Shown piece by piece: positions 1 through 11,393 of a DNA stretch of 64,000 nt. The stretch covers positions 496,001 through 560,000 of the forward strand of contig OX579642.1 of NCBI GenBank assembly GCA_951230915.1. Direction: 5' to 3'. Under the pieces are notes generated by a model that was not told the origin of the DNA, searched no databases, and saw only the letters and a program-made list of their open reading frames with translations. The stretch comes from Antitrichia curtipendula. Taxonomy: Eukaryota > Streptophyta > Bryopsida > Hypnales > Leucodontaceae. Position numbers and translations under genes: made by a program. The number at the start of each line of letters is the position of its first letter. The first letter of the stretch is position 1.

Positions 1-145
1 TAATCCAAAATACAGATACTATCTTCTGATATACATATGATCTATAGAACCGGAGTTTAGAAATCACTTAGGTAGGCATTTCAGAGTAGGATGACAGGAC
101 TCCTGCTTGTCTCGCAGCTTGTTCAACCAAAAGATGTGAACACAC

Positions 146-3100
146 CTTCACCATGGATTCGCGCACCTTGTCTTGCAATTTCTGCAGAGTGCGCTCTTTT
201 GCCCGGCATGCATGTTCTAACTGGCTGTTGCTTGTACCAGAACCCATCAGCCCCAGATTAATAATATGTGAGTTGCAACCATAGAACTGAGGATCCACCA
301 GATGGTGACAACTAGCAGAGTAATTATGACATTTTGGATGAAGAATTTCTGAAGGATGTCGTGCTTCACACCACATTGTCTCGTCAATCAAGAAAATAGG
401 AACTACAAATAACCGCATGTCTCCATAGACTGAATCTAGCTTGTACCTTGAAACACTCTGATAGGAGTCTCGATCAGAAAATTTGGTTTGGTTTATTTGT
501 GGAACCAAAATCCTAGTATCGTAATTATACGACTTTAAATGTAATACGACAATCACAACATGCCGTTGCCATTTCTCATATGGTGTACACACACATTTTA
601 CGACTTAAGTATAAATTGAGATCACCAGTAGTGGGGTCAAGTCTGGTATTCAACGGAAAGGAGAGATATTCTGCAGGTCATAGCAATTCGTAATGTTCAA
701 ATGACAACCAGAGAGCCTGAGTGCGACATGGATGTACCTGCATCGCTGCATGAGGTTGGCATTTGAAGATTCCAACTTCTGACAATCTCGCCGCAGTGCA
801 CAGTAATTGCGCTCTGCAGCTTTAGCTGCAATTTCCGCTCGTCGCTCAATGACTGCTAACTTTTGTTTTGCCTCGTCCCTCTCGCTCTCCAGTTGTTGAA
901 TGTGCATGTGGTTGCGCTCCTCCACCTGCCGCAATTCATCACCTTCTTCTAACAGCGCCTGTTTTAGATGCAGCTGACGCATGAGATACTCCTCAAGCAT
1001 CTGTTAGAAACTATTAAAAAACATAAGGTGGTCTCCGCAATGTCGCATTGCTGGGTATGCTTCGTCTCTTCATGCTGAAGCCTGATAAAATGATTGTTTA
1101 AGATATTTCAGTTCATTAGCTTACCTGTACTAACTTCTCTCGACGCTCGTAGTTACTGACGATATCTGAAAGCACAAGATGACAATCCTCTTCAAAGTCG
1201 GAGGCCGAAACGTTCAAACAACGAACCGTTGGAAACCCGTTTTGACATAAGACGTTGTTCACCCGTTCCCATTTGGATTGACCAACTGAAGTCTTGCTGG
1301 GAATTGGATCAGTGGTCTCAATTACTTCTTCCTCCTCTACTTCGGTCCAATCCTTTTCCCAAGATCTCGTGAAATTGTAATATTCCTTAGTTCTTGCACA
1401 AAAACCGTCATCGTTTTGGCGGTCTTGATCAGAAAGAACTAAGCTGGGCTGGCCTGCCTCAAATACCTCCCTCTCGTCATGAGACTCACTGTATTGATGA
1501 CCTTGTGACAAAGTATCCCTGGAGCTGTAAAAACCTTCCTGATTCTCTGGCAATCCCTGCCCATCAGGATTCCTAGTGTCATGCTGATCTGTAGCTGGCT
1601 GGAAATTCGGAATACGTATTCTTAAATTACGACGTATTTGTCGATCCCCAGATGTATCTGTTCTTACGGAAAACCTATGCATCTGATCAACGGAAGGAGA
1701 AATGCTTGGTTGATGGTCAATTTCTTGATCTCTTGAAGACCCTCTTCTTTGATCTGGATTGTAAGATGTTTTGGCGCCATGAGAGGAGTTTTCCGCCATC
1801 TGAATTGGTGAAGCTCTACTGTCAGACTTGAAATCTCGCTCGCCCCTGGATGAGCCTGCCTTGTGAAAATCATGCTCGTGTGGTGACGAGACCTTTTCTT
1901 GGCCATGGCGTAAGAGAATCATGCTGCCACCTTCATTCAGGTGCCTTAAGGAAACGTTATCATCCTGCTCGGACCTATCTCCGACTTCCGCATTGGACCT
2001 TCTAGTTTGTGCTGGTTGTCTCCGAGATTCAATTTTATCTGGTACTGACGAGCGAGATCTAAATAAAGTGGGTTGTTTGGAGGGACTAAGGAGAGACCTG
2101 CTCTTGTCGAGTTGACTCAGGAGCAGTCTGTTTCCATCGTCCATGTCCGCCATTCTCTGTTTCAGCGACCCGACGCTTCCAGTCTCAGACATTCCAATTC
2201 GCAACTCCGACAACTTTCCAGCATCCTCTCGCACCCTATTTACAGACTTTCCACCGGCGCTCTCCGCCGCGTGCTGACATCCATGACCATGGTGGCTATC
2301 GCTTTCTTCTAACATTTTTTCAACTCTGGCATTTACAATTGCACCCCTCTCCCTTCCTCGCTCAATACTCTCGAGGGCCTCCGCAAAACCCTCGGGCGAA
2401 GCACATCTAGATCTAATGACGGAAGTATCAGCATCAGCTCCACATTGTGATGCTGAGGCTGAGTGGCAATCCTCTACTTGGCCGTCAAGTTCCGTTTCTG
2501 CAGGTGATCTAGAGCTCTCGCTTGACAACAAGATATCATTGGGCGTCAATATATCATGGGCCAATAGTCCTCGATCCAAGCACGCTTCTTCGGCAACTTT
2601 CGTATCCATTCTGCCCGATCTTTGCGAAGAGCTTTTGATGTTTCTTCTTTTTGAGCAAAATTCTCGAAACCAGGCATCCGAATTCGCATGCCATGTTGCA
2701 TCCTCTTTCTGTGGATCCCCGTCGAAGCCTGACAATCCCATCTCTTTCGAAAATGTTATAACGTCCACGTCCTTCTCCCCATTACCAGCAAGAAACTCCT
2801 GCAACGATGACTGACCGTGATCGTCGTCGTCCAAAGAATCTCGGCTCTTGGTCATTCCCGTACTCTGCAGTTCCTCTGAGAGAGATGGGTTTTGCAGCTC
2901 GTCCAAGAACGAGGCATTTTGAATCAGATCCGAGGTCTGCATGGTATTCGCAAGGCTGGCAGCTCGGCCAGAGGAGCCTGAGCCAGGACGGTTCAAATTC
3001 TGTGCTTCTTCGAAGTCCTCTTGTTCGTCGTGTGACAATTGATCACTGAGCTCTCGCAGTTTTGATGTCGAAGACTTCTTGGTGCGAGAGTTATGCATGC

Positions 3101-3329
3101 TGGCGTAATGAAGGTCATGTTTATTGAGGAAAGATGTCAAGCACTCCCAACTGGTATCCATACCCAAACCATCGCCGTTCTGCTGGCCATGGATGTTTTG
3201 TTCATCTGCGGAGGGCGTGTACTTCTGTTGCAAGTGGTTAGCACTTATGTTGTCGGCCTTGTCATTTCCAAAGTCCAGGAGGGCGTACTTCTCACTCAGA
3301 GTCTGTATAAACGAGGCTAGGTCTTCCAT
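146..3329 (-). CDS. MSD1: Msd1/SSX2IP-family (ADIP domain) microtubule-anchoring protein, 5' part; gene runs off the left edge
   Basis: Three coding exons join in frame: 3329-1125 (735 codons, donor GTAAGC), 1000-738 (acceptor AACAG, donor GTACAT) and 224-146 (acceptor AACAG, donor GTGTGT). The remaining 3' exons lie beyond base 1. The first ~690 residues are hydrophilic, low-complexity and rich in Ser, Asp, Glu and Arg. The end of exon 1 and exons 2-3 form the conserved part: a WERVNNVL...GFPTV segment, then a long coiled coil (REKLVQ-MLEEYLMRQLHL...), then a basic Lys/Glu-rich helix (RAKERTLQKLQDK). That order is typical of the afadin/alpha-actinin-binding (ADIP, Msd1/SSX2IP) family. Known for the family: fission yeast Msd1 and animal SSX2IP anchor microtubules at spindle poles or centrosomes, and Arabidopsis Msd1 works with Wdr8 at gamma-tubulin nucleation sites, recruiting katanin. 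I chose the ATG at 3329; an in-frame ATG at 3395 would add 22 residues but lies beyond a possible acceptor. The exon 3 acceptor could instead be 6 bases further upstream. Family assignment is by recalled pattern, not alignment. Confidence 0.72.
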
Positions 3330-5731
3330 CTTGAAGTGGAAACCGCCTAGATTACGCCATCCGGTATTCGCTGGATGCAGTAAGACATAGCACAATCAAT
3401 TAGGTTTCGTGAGCAAAGTTTGAAAACGCAATAATTATATATCTGAGATGTAATATCGGTCTTAAAACGATGAGGGTGTGCTTGTCGCTGCCACATGGGA
3501 ACCAGCTAGTTATCTAGAGCTAAATTCGATATTTCCTGCAAATGGCAATTGCCACAAGAGAACGACATGTATCTGCCCAGGGACAATAATGGCAGGAGTT
3601 GGAGAAACCACAACACCCAATCCTTCTGATTATTGCAAGCTGTTTTCCTAATAAGAGGGAGGGTTTTAACGCTTCAACGTATAATCCTGACACAGAGGCA
3701 CGTAACATGGTCAAAGTTCGATAAATTACATAGTGCGCTTACTGCGCATCAATTCTCAGGAGTTTACAAAATAAGCACTGAAGCAAAATGACAGAGAGTG
3801 ATACTACAATCAATTGTCATTTGGCGCACCTCCACGAGCGGTCTACTTTGTTGCATTGCACTACGGATCAGAAACATTGTTTTGCCTGATCTTGAATCAC
3901 CTTCTCCCCACTTCGATTAGATCCACCACCTTGTTCTATGAGTGTACAAAAACTTTATCAGCAAAATTGTTTGTATTCTGGTATACAGATTATAGCTACG
4001 AAATTTTTTGCACTAGCCAGACAATATCTCAAATATCCAATGTATTGGAATTATGACTCTACTGAGGCAAAGCAGTAGAAAATCAAAGTGAGAAATCAGA
4101 CTTCGATAAATACCAACTGATTTGTGTAATAAAATTTCCCCCAAAGCTACCTACTGACATGGACTGCCCTCCGACTGCCAGACCAACAACCGACCCATCT
4201 TACCACAAGTATAAAACAAACCTCCGAGATGAGCTCGTAGTCATGTTATAATTCTTGTTAGAGAAATGTTTGCCAATCATGCATTTTGAACCATCATCTG
4301 AAAGGCAGAAATCTACGAGTCTCGAGCCTCAAGGTTTATCTATTAAGGTTCAACAATTACAGCGGGTAAACGAGGTCCAGCAACTACAACCGTTTGCTAT
4401 TAAGAGATCTTCAAGAAGCATAGATGTTTGAATACAGACTATCAAAAGAACGATATGCCAAAGATATAGATTGAACTTCTTGATGTAATTGACAACATAT
4501 AGACCAATGCATTTCTCTCCCAGACCGTCGTGTATCTTTAGAAAACCCTAATCTTCTCGTTTCAAAGCCTTTTTAATGGCAATAAAATATTCATCAGAAA
4601 TACTGCAACCGCAGCAGAAACTAAGGTTCCTAGATCTGCATACCATATCATGGCATGATACGGTAGCGAGACTTTCAATAAACAGGAAGCAGTCAGTCCA
4701 ATCGAACGAAATTTCAATACTGCGTTCTCACCCCATTGATACATAAACCTTGACCATAGATGTGAGTTAATACGGAACAAAGAACCAGCACAGCTACTGG
4801 TACTACCTGCAGCCTTATTCACCTTAAAACAGTTCTTCACCTGGAAGTATTTGTTCTGGTAATAAAATTATAGACAATTGAGATCACCACGGAACATTCG
4901 CGTAAAGATTGGCAGCACGCATTGCGAAGCTACGACGAAAACACCAATAGCTGCTGTTGTAGATAAGGACAGCCCGAACTATCTCTCAAAATAGAACCCG
5001 AACGATAAAATTTCACCAGCGAGCGAAGCCGCTAACTGCTCATACGAAACTTCCCAATGGCAGTGTGGACAATGACTAATGCAGTTTCTAACTATCGGCA
5101 ATCAATCAGCCAAGGAAACATGAAAAAGTTCAAAGAGTCGATCATACCTGATGATGCGCAAAGACCGAAATACCAGCTGGTACATGTCTTCCCTCAATTC
5201 GAGAGATTTGCGATCAACTCCAAATCATGGCACCAGAACAGAGGATTTTCAAAGTCAGTCAAAATCTCAGCTCGCAAATGTCCTCATAATCCATGCCGCA
5301 CCAGCTGCCCCTTGAAAGATTCAATTTCAATCCCTCCAGATCCAACGGACCCAGAGAATCAAGCAATCACGCCACAACTACCGTAAATAAAGAGCGCCTG
5401 AATTGCGAATAATTAAGATTTCTTGAAAATGGATGAGCACACGAGGAGAAACGTTTCAGCGTCCTGCTGTAGAAATGATGAGCGACGGCATCGCATGAAA
5501 ACCAGCGGCAATGCATGAAAAAGAGAGTCCAGCGAACGGAGAATGCATCGTTTCTTGGCCTGATCACCATTTTCTTCCCCGCAACGACAACAAACTGAAG
5601 GTTGAGGATGCCGGTGTATCTGGGACCTTGACATATGCGTGACCGGGTATCAACGGATCTCAATCTGAATATCATTCATGATTTCAACAAACGCAAGTTT
5701 CACTTATCGGTATCATTTACTCCGTGCTTGA
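3330..5731 (-). other. Probable 5' leader region of the MSD1-like gene, no coding recognised
   Basis: Between the chosen start codon and the TATA box at 5.74 kb there is 2.4 kb of mixed-composition DNA, less AT-rich than the sequence to the right of 6.2 kb. I see no transposon ends here. Open frames of about 90-110 codons on both strands (for example minus 4562-4840, ending in a hydrophobic stretch, and plus 5057-5386) resemble nothing I know. The simplest reading is 5' untranslated sequence with one or more introns, since a CTAG acceptor-like site lies 17 bases before the ATG. A separate small gene cannot be excluded. Confidence 0.4.
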
Positions 5732-5743
5732 ATATATTTATAC
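5732..5743 (-). promoter_or_regulatory. TATA box, minus strand
   Basis: The minus strand reads TATAAATATATT followed by ordinary-composition sequence, placing a start near 5700-5710. It is the only good TATA box upstream of the minus-strand MSD1-like gene, so I assign it to that gene. If correct, the leader exceeds 2 kb before splicing. Confidence 0.45.
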
Positions 5744-5764
5744 CAGGGGGAAAGCAAGGTGGGG

Positions 5765-6160
5765 TTTGTTTGTTGTTTTTGTTTTTGTTTTTTTGAAACA
5801 CATGGACAATTCCCATTGATATACGAAAACAGTACAAAGAACCAAGGAACCAGTCCTCGGCGGCAATTTTTTAAATTTTCAGAGAACTAAACTTGTCATT
5901 TTTTATTTTCTTATTGGAGACAATCCAACTACAAACGCAGATGGAAGATCAAGCCCTCAGTTCGAAGCAACCTTGGCCCGGATAATGAGAGGCCGAAGGC
6001 CTCTCATGAGAACCTCCCATTTTGGGGGGACAGGCTCCATTGCATCTGGCATTGGTTCCTCACACCAAAGAAACTCGATTGAAGCCAAATGTTGTTGAAT
6101 CTTCTGATGAAGGTGGTGGCTTTGTCGGGGTAGAGCTCGCTGAGGTTCGCAAGGTGGGGT
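5765..6160 (-). mobile_element. 5'-truncated retroposon end with A-rich tail and the last codons of an open frame
   Basis: Read on the minus strand, bases 6150-5957 hold an uninterrupted frame of about 60 codons ending PPKWEVLMRGLRPLIIRAK-VASN and a TGA at 5959-5957. It is followed by about 160 bases of 3' sequence that finish in an A-rich tail (AAAAAAACAAAAACAAAAACAAC) near 5795-5765. The last ~80 bases before the tail recur at 17161-17252 in the same orientation. A coding end, a short trailer and an A-rich tail in a repeated sequence fit a non-LTR retrotransposon or its passenger. I do not recognise the protein. It sits directly upstream of the MSD1-like promoter. Confidence 0.5.
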
Positions 6161-6316
6161 TTAAGTTTTAGCCTTTGAGGAAGGAGGAGATTAAAATATA
6201 TATCTTATAAAGATAAATATTTCTTTCAAAATTGAGAGTTGGTTTATACAAAGGAGGGAATTGTCACCTTGGAGGATTGAGCAACAAACAAAATGATCCC
6301 ACCCTTGATGTGAGTT

Positions 6317-7212
6317 TTAACCCCTAAAGATACAAGTGGTTTTCAATAAATATAGATGTGCTACTCCCTCCGTCCCAAAATGATCTTCTTGTTGGCCTTC
6401 ATTTTTTGTCCCAAAATGATCTTCCTGTTGTACTTTGTGAGCTGCAAATTGGTCAAATTTAACTTTTGGTTGTTCTCTAGGGCTAACAAAATAATTCCAA
6501 GCGACAGTTCTCCCTCCATCTATGCAATCACTAATCAAAAGACAAATAAAATGGTTGAAGGGGTCAATCAACGCTTTTTTTTTTTTTTTTGCATCTCTTT
6601 GAATATTATCTAATTGAAGGAGATGAAGGCTTTGGGAGGCAAAATATAGGTCCACATATGGTCTTTGACTTATACTAACTACCCACAAAATGACGACCTT
6701 ACACTCAATAATTAAATAACCACTGGTGCTCCTTGAAAATACCCAAAAAATTTCACTTTTCAATAATCCAAAACTACACTTTAAAAAGGGCTTCAAAACT
6801 CAAAGTTTCAAGGGCAATAGGAGTGCACCAAACTCCATATGTAGTGCAAAACATGCTTTTAAAATGTTATTTAAAGTCTTCATCCGGAACATTTTGTTTA
6901 ACAAGAAGATCATTTTGGGACGGAGGGAGTATAAAATATGGTATCCAATGTTCAAGGTCAGCATTTCGTGCCAAACAATGTAAAAAAGTTAGAAAAAGTG
7001 ATTCGGCAAATGCTTAATTTAATCAAGATTTATCAAATAATTCCCCCAAAAAACTGGCATCTATTTAAAATATATATTTCACTGTTTCTAACCACCAATT
7101 TTTGGAAAAAATTGACAACTCTTTCAAAGTTAGCCGGTGGAATTGGAAAAAAAATGGATCACAATTTGAAAACATTGAATAAAAATTTGTAAAATTTCTA
7201 TTTAGGGTTTAA
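6317..7212. mobile_element. Old TTAA-flanked element, split by a Stowaway-type MITE
   Basis: The left end reads TTAACCCCTAAAG at 6317; the right end reads TTTAGGGTTTAA at 7212, with one extra T. Removing the nested MITE (6364-6929) leaves about 330 bases. Ends match the TTAA family that fills the right half of the window, but the interior does not. Its right part resembles about 57970-58160, so it may be an older relative. The pairing of the two ends is inferred. Confidence 0.4.
6364..6929. mobile_element. Stowaway-type MITE (Tc1/mariner-like ends)
   Basis: Both ends carry a perfect 30-base terminal inverted repeat beginning CTCCCTCCGTCCC. The element is flanked by the dinucleotide TA on each side (6362-6363 and 6930-6931). 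The start CTCCCTCCGTCCC with a TA duplication is the classic signature of plant Stowaway MITEs. A second partial copy of the terminal sequence (GTCCCAAAATGATCTTCCTG) lies inside the left end at about 6409. There is no transposase; open frames here are chance. Confidence 0.9.
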
Positions 7213-7400
7213 AATAGAGAAAATAACCGGACTTTGTTCTTCAAAAAACAGTCTAATATGAGAATTAAAGGAAATAATATAATAAAATTTCAAAACATTC
7301 CATATAATAAAACAAGTGTTAAATAATTTTTTTATAAGCAAAAAGATGCCAAGAATTAGAACTAGAAACAATCTTGTATGATCAAATAAAATAAAAGTAT

Positions 7401-8132
7401 TCAACCCACTAATGATTAGGAAGCCAAGTGGAAGTCCAAATGGAATTTTTGCATCTATTGGGCAAGTCATTGTGAGGTCAAAGCATATTATTTTAAAAAT
7501 TGATTTTAGGAAAATATGTGTCATGTTATTAGCTTTCTTGCAAGCTAATTTGTGCCCACTTGACTAAAAGTAGAATTCTAAGGTTAAATGCATTTCAAAT
7601 TTTTTAGTCTGAACCTGGGCAACTAAAAAGATATTTTACTTGGATTAAATTTTTTAATCCAACCACAACATCAAGTAGCTCATTGATTGAAATATATTAC
7701 TTTCAAGTTTCAAAGTATAAAACCTCACTAATTGTAAGATAACTTAAATTTTTAAAGGAGAAAAATTAAATTACTTTGCATATACATAGTTCCTACAAAA
7801 ATGTGTGTTTCACAACTTCTGCAAGTTAATGACTTCCTTTGAAATTAAATTGAAAATTAAATTAAAAAATTAAATATTAAATAAAATACAAAATATATTT
7901 CTTCTCACTTGACTTGCTTGTGTTGAAGGAAAAAAAGGGTAAATTAGATATTAGATAAAAATTTGTAACCATGGATCCAAATTCTATTAAATTTGTCTTT
8001 GATTCAAGACAATCCATGAGTGAATTTGTATGCAAAATTACAACTATAAAGATAGGATCAAAGATTGAGATTGCAATTCCTTGCCTAAAACTTTTTAAGC
8101 CCCTAAAGCATCCCTCAATCATTTAGGGTTAA
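7401..8132. mobile_element. TTAA-flanked non-autonomous element, family C, copy 1
   Basis: The left end is TCAACCCACTAATG and the right end is TCATTTAGGGTTAA. The interior aligns along its whole length with 41277-42015 (739 bases), which also ends TTTAGGGATTAA. Shared blocks include GTGTGTCATG-like, CAAGTTGA-like and ATTCAAGACAATC segments. The equal lengths (732 and 739) support the boundaries. The family looks older than the copies right of 32.8 kb. Confidence 0.55.
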
Positions 8133-9164
8133 CAATCTTTATCAAATTCTCTTGAAGCTTTTTAACTTAAAATTCACCAAAAAGTACACTTTTCATTTTT
8201 TTTATGGTTACCTAACACTTCCTCTTAGCTTCGGGTAGTAAAAAATATTTGGTATCCTAAAAATAATTATTTTATCCTATTAGTTAGTTTTGAACACCTA
8301 GAGGATATTGAATAATTTGTATTTTTGACCTCTTATAAAATATTTGGTAATATTGTACTTAATACAAGAAAAAGAATGGAGACTCAAGAGGAGTGCCAGA
8401 GCTAGACCAACAAAAAATTCAAAGAAATTCAAAAAACAAAAATTATTTTTTTATTGCATTGCCACTCTAGTTCTAGCAACCCTCTTGAGGCTCTACACTA
8501 GGATTTAATATATTCTAATTTTAAAATTTTAAAATGTTAAAATTCTAAACTTGGATATTTGCAAACTTAGAAGTGTAGATTTATCAATATGAAAATTTAT
8601 AGATTTTGAAATATAAAATTTGTGATGTTTTAAATTTATAAATAAAGATTTTAAGATTTTAATTAATTGAAGTGAATAATCTTTATAATTAAAACACTAT
8701 ATATTTTACCAACCATCAAAATTCAAATAGTATATAGAAAGTAGAATATATATCGACTAGACGAATTATTTGCCTAACTAAACTTGCAATAGGAGTCAAT
8801 GACCAAAGGATGAAGAAAAAAAATGATGGGCATGAATTGTGCCATGACAACATGAAGGTTCATTTTAGATTTGAAAGTCTATAGAAAATCATCATTTTCT
8901 ACATAATTTACAAAGTTATTTTTTTTTCAAGTTCCTTAATTTACATCTTTCTATTCATGACCAATATTTAATAAATAAAAAAATTCAAAAATCTTGAAAT
9001 TTTAAAATCTTGAGACATGGGCTGGAAAATTTATTGATTTTGGAAATTTTCAATCTATAAATTATTAATTTTTAAATTATTTGATAATTTAATAATTATG
9101 TTTGAAAATTTGGAAGAATTTTTAATAGAGGTTTTGAAAAATTGAAGTTCAAAGTATACTAACT
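8133..9164. other. AT-rich spacer, nothing recognised
   Basis: Very AT-rich sequence with many A and T runs; no frame, repeat end or RNA gene that I can support. Confidence 0.6.
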
Positions 9165-9635
9165 TGGATCCATTGATGCAATGGGAGTGGAAATTTGTGA
9201 CAATGAACTAATGCAACGGACAAATGCAATAGAGTGATGAAATAGAAATGGAAGTTTGTAGCAACGAATTAATACAACAACTTCAACAGACTAATGACTT
9301 AACATTAGCAACGGATAGATGCAATGAACTTCAATGGATTAGAAACTGAACATGTACTTCAACAAACTAGTGACTTAATATGTCTAAGATGGAAGGAACA
9401 AATTGCAAATGACTAATGTCTTAAAGACCTAAAAAATTATGAAAAGGTACTTAAAGATGCACAAATGATAAAAACATTCATGTGGCTTCAAGGACAAGTT
9501 CCAGTGACCTATCTAAATGACAAATTGTAAATGAAAGGACATACATAAATGAAATAGTTGTATGTTGAAGCTTCAATCATCTTACCTCATGGACTGTCCT
9601 TTACTTCAACAATTAAAAGAAACATACATCAAGGT
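9165..9635 (+). pseudogene. Decayed coding-like fragment, unidentified
   Basis: The composition changes from AT runs to codon-like sequence. One plus-strand frame reads LQQTNDLTLATDRCNELQ, like a coiled coil. Further on another frame reads YEKVLKDAQMIKTFMWLQ and then GQVPVTYLNDKL before a stop. Stops and frame shifts interrupt it repeatedly. It may be the remains of a transposon protein, but I cannot name the family. Confidence 0.3.
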
Positions 9636-10611
9636 ATAATTTTGTATTTTTTTTTTAAACTACTTTTATTGAAATCATTTTTACTATTATTTAAGTGATG
9701 ACTTTACGGTCGAGCTAGTATAGCTCATAGTTTTTTGTGTATTGAAATTTTGTGTTTATTTTGTTGCCAAATGTAAGTTCTATTGATGTGCTACAATTAA
9801 AGTGGCATATTTTATTTATTATAAATTAATAAATTGTAAATTTCAGAATTTATACAATGCATATTCATAAGGTGGTCTTTTAGCATTCATTGTAGGATTG
9901 ATACTAAATTAATTTTTCTATTACTAAGGGTGCAAAATTTGCACAAAATTAGCCAAATCAATTGAATTATCTATGAATTGTTAGTATTATTGTTAGTTTG
10001 ATCAAATAAACAATTATTATTATACTAGGGCTTTGGTAGGACTTCTCTTCTACAAATGATGGCTAATAAAAGAGTTAAAATTTTAAGAATGTTGAAGTTC
10101 TCAATTCTTGAAATTCCTATGTCAAGAAAGATGAATTCTTGAGCTTCATAGTCATTGGGATTTTACACAAATTTTATCTCGTCAAAGTTTTGAATGAAAG
10201 AAGTATACAATTTGAAACCATTAAAAAAAACAATTTGAAAATTGGCATCATTAAGCCCAAACAACCGTGTTGAATACTTTAGTCCGAGGTCACCTTTGCC
10301 GTTCATTTTTGCCAAAGAATTATTTAAAAGTTGAAGGTTTGGTTTGGTGGTTCATTTTTTTTATAAATTAATTGTCAATTTTGAAATAATTTTTTTTAAC
10401 TATCCTCAATCCCTTCAACTAATCTTAGAAATTGAATGGAAAAGAGATAGTCATGACTTCCAATGAATTCATTACTTTTCATAGTGTCCTCACTTTGCTA
10501 TAAAAATAGATAATTAATTAGGGTGTCATGGGATCAAGTTGTACATGTGTCTTTTTCAACATTTTTACTTTCTTTATGGTTAATTTATTTTTAAATTGGC
10601 AATGTGGCTTT
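9636..10611. other. AT-rich spacer, nothing recognised
   Basis: No frame or repeat boundary supported. A/T homopolymer runs are frequent. Confidence 0.55.
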
Positions 10612-10795
10612 CACTAGAAGAAACCCGTGTTTTTTTTGACGTCTAAAAACTGGACATCAAATTTTTTGGACATCAAACATAATATTAGAATGCTAGTTTA
10701 AATGTCAAAACTAGCATCCTAAAGTTATGTTTGATGTCCAGAAAATTTGATGTCTAGTTTTTAGACGTAAAAAAAAACACGGATTTTTTCTAGTG
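10612..10795. mobile_element. CACTA-type hairpin MITE
   Basis: A 184-base foldback begins CACTAGAAGAAACCCGTG and ends with its near-perfect complement, finishing CTAGTG. The arms pair almost throughout, with a very short loop near 10704. It is flanked by TTT on both sides (10609-10611 and 10796-10798), a 3-base duplication as made by CACTA (En/Spm) transposases. It has no coding capacity. Confidence 0.85.
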
Positions 10796-11393
10796 TTTTA
10801 ATTTCCAAACCACTCGACTTCAAAAAAATTAATTATTTTCACCCAAAGTGACCTTATGTACAGTATCAGCTAAACATTGGTCAGAAGATCATATATTTAG
10901 GTAACTAGTTCCATTGATTGTCTTTAAGTCATAATCGATAAAGCTGATTTTTGAATGACCTTTGAAATTCTATATTGACATATATAGGGTCCGCTTTGAA
11001 ACCATGAGGTGCCTTTGAGCTTGCTTTTAAGGCACTATGACTAAAATAAAATGAAGTCACAACCAAAAGGGTAGAGTGAACTTAAGACAAAAATAATGAA
11101 GTTTTAAAGTCATAAGACAAGACATTTTAGTCCATAGTGTCTTTTCAATTAAGGAAATTTCAATTTTTTTGAAAAAATCCCAAATGACCTTTGGGGTTAA
11201 ATTAACTTACAAAAAAAGGCAAAAACATTTTGGAATGAAATAAAATAAAATATAAGATTTGAAAGGTTTTTATGCCAACCAATGGGATTCGGATCTTTGA
11301 GGTTTATATATTGACAAATATAGGGTCCAACACTGGTTATTGGTCAACATGCACCTCCAAAGTTCACGATAACAAGTTTACAATTATCAAGAT
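10796..11393. other. Spacer with a diverged direct repeat
   Basis: A segment around 10970-10995 (ATATTGACATATATAGGGTCC) is repeated near 11310-11332 with one change in the core. This suggests an old local duplication of about 330 bases. No gene is visible. Confidence 0.4.

Noticed and set aside
146..3329. MSD1/SSX2IP homology as proof of flagellated sperm
   Set aside because: Although the animal protein acts at centrosomes, Arabidopsis, which has no centrioles, keeps an Msd1 protein, so the gene says nothing about motile gametes.
4562..4840. 92-codon minus-strand frame ending in a hydrophobic segment
   Set aside because: No start context or homology; it lies in the presumed leader or introns of the MSD1-like gene.
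6317..6796. 159-codon minus-strand frame
   Set aside because: It runs through the Stowaway MITE termini, and its repeated EDHFG words are the doubled terminal repeat read as protein.
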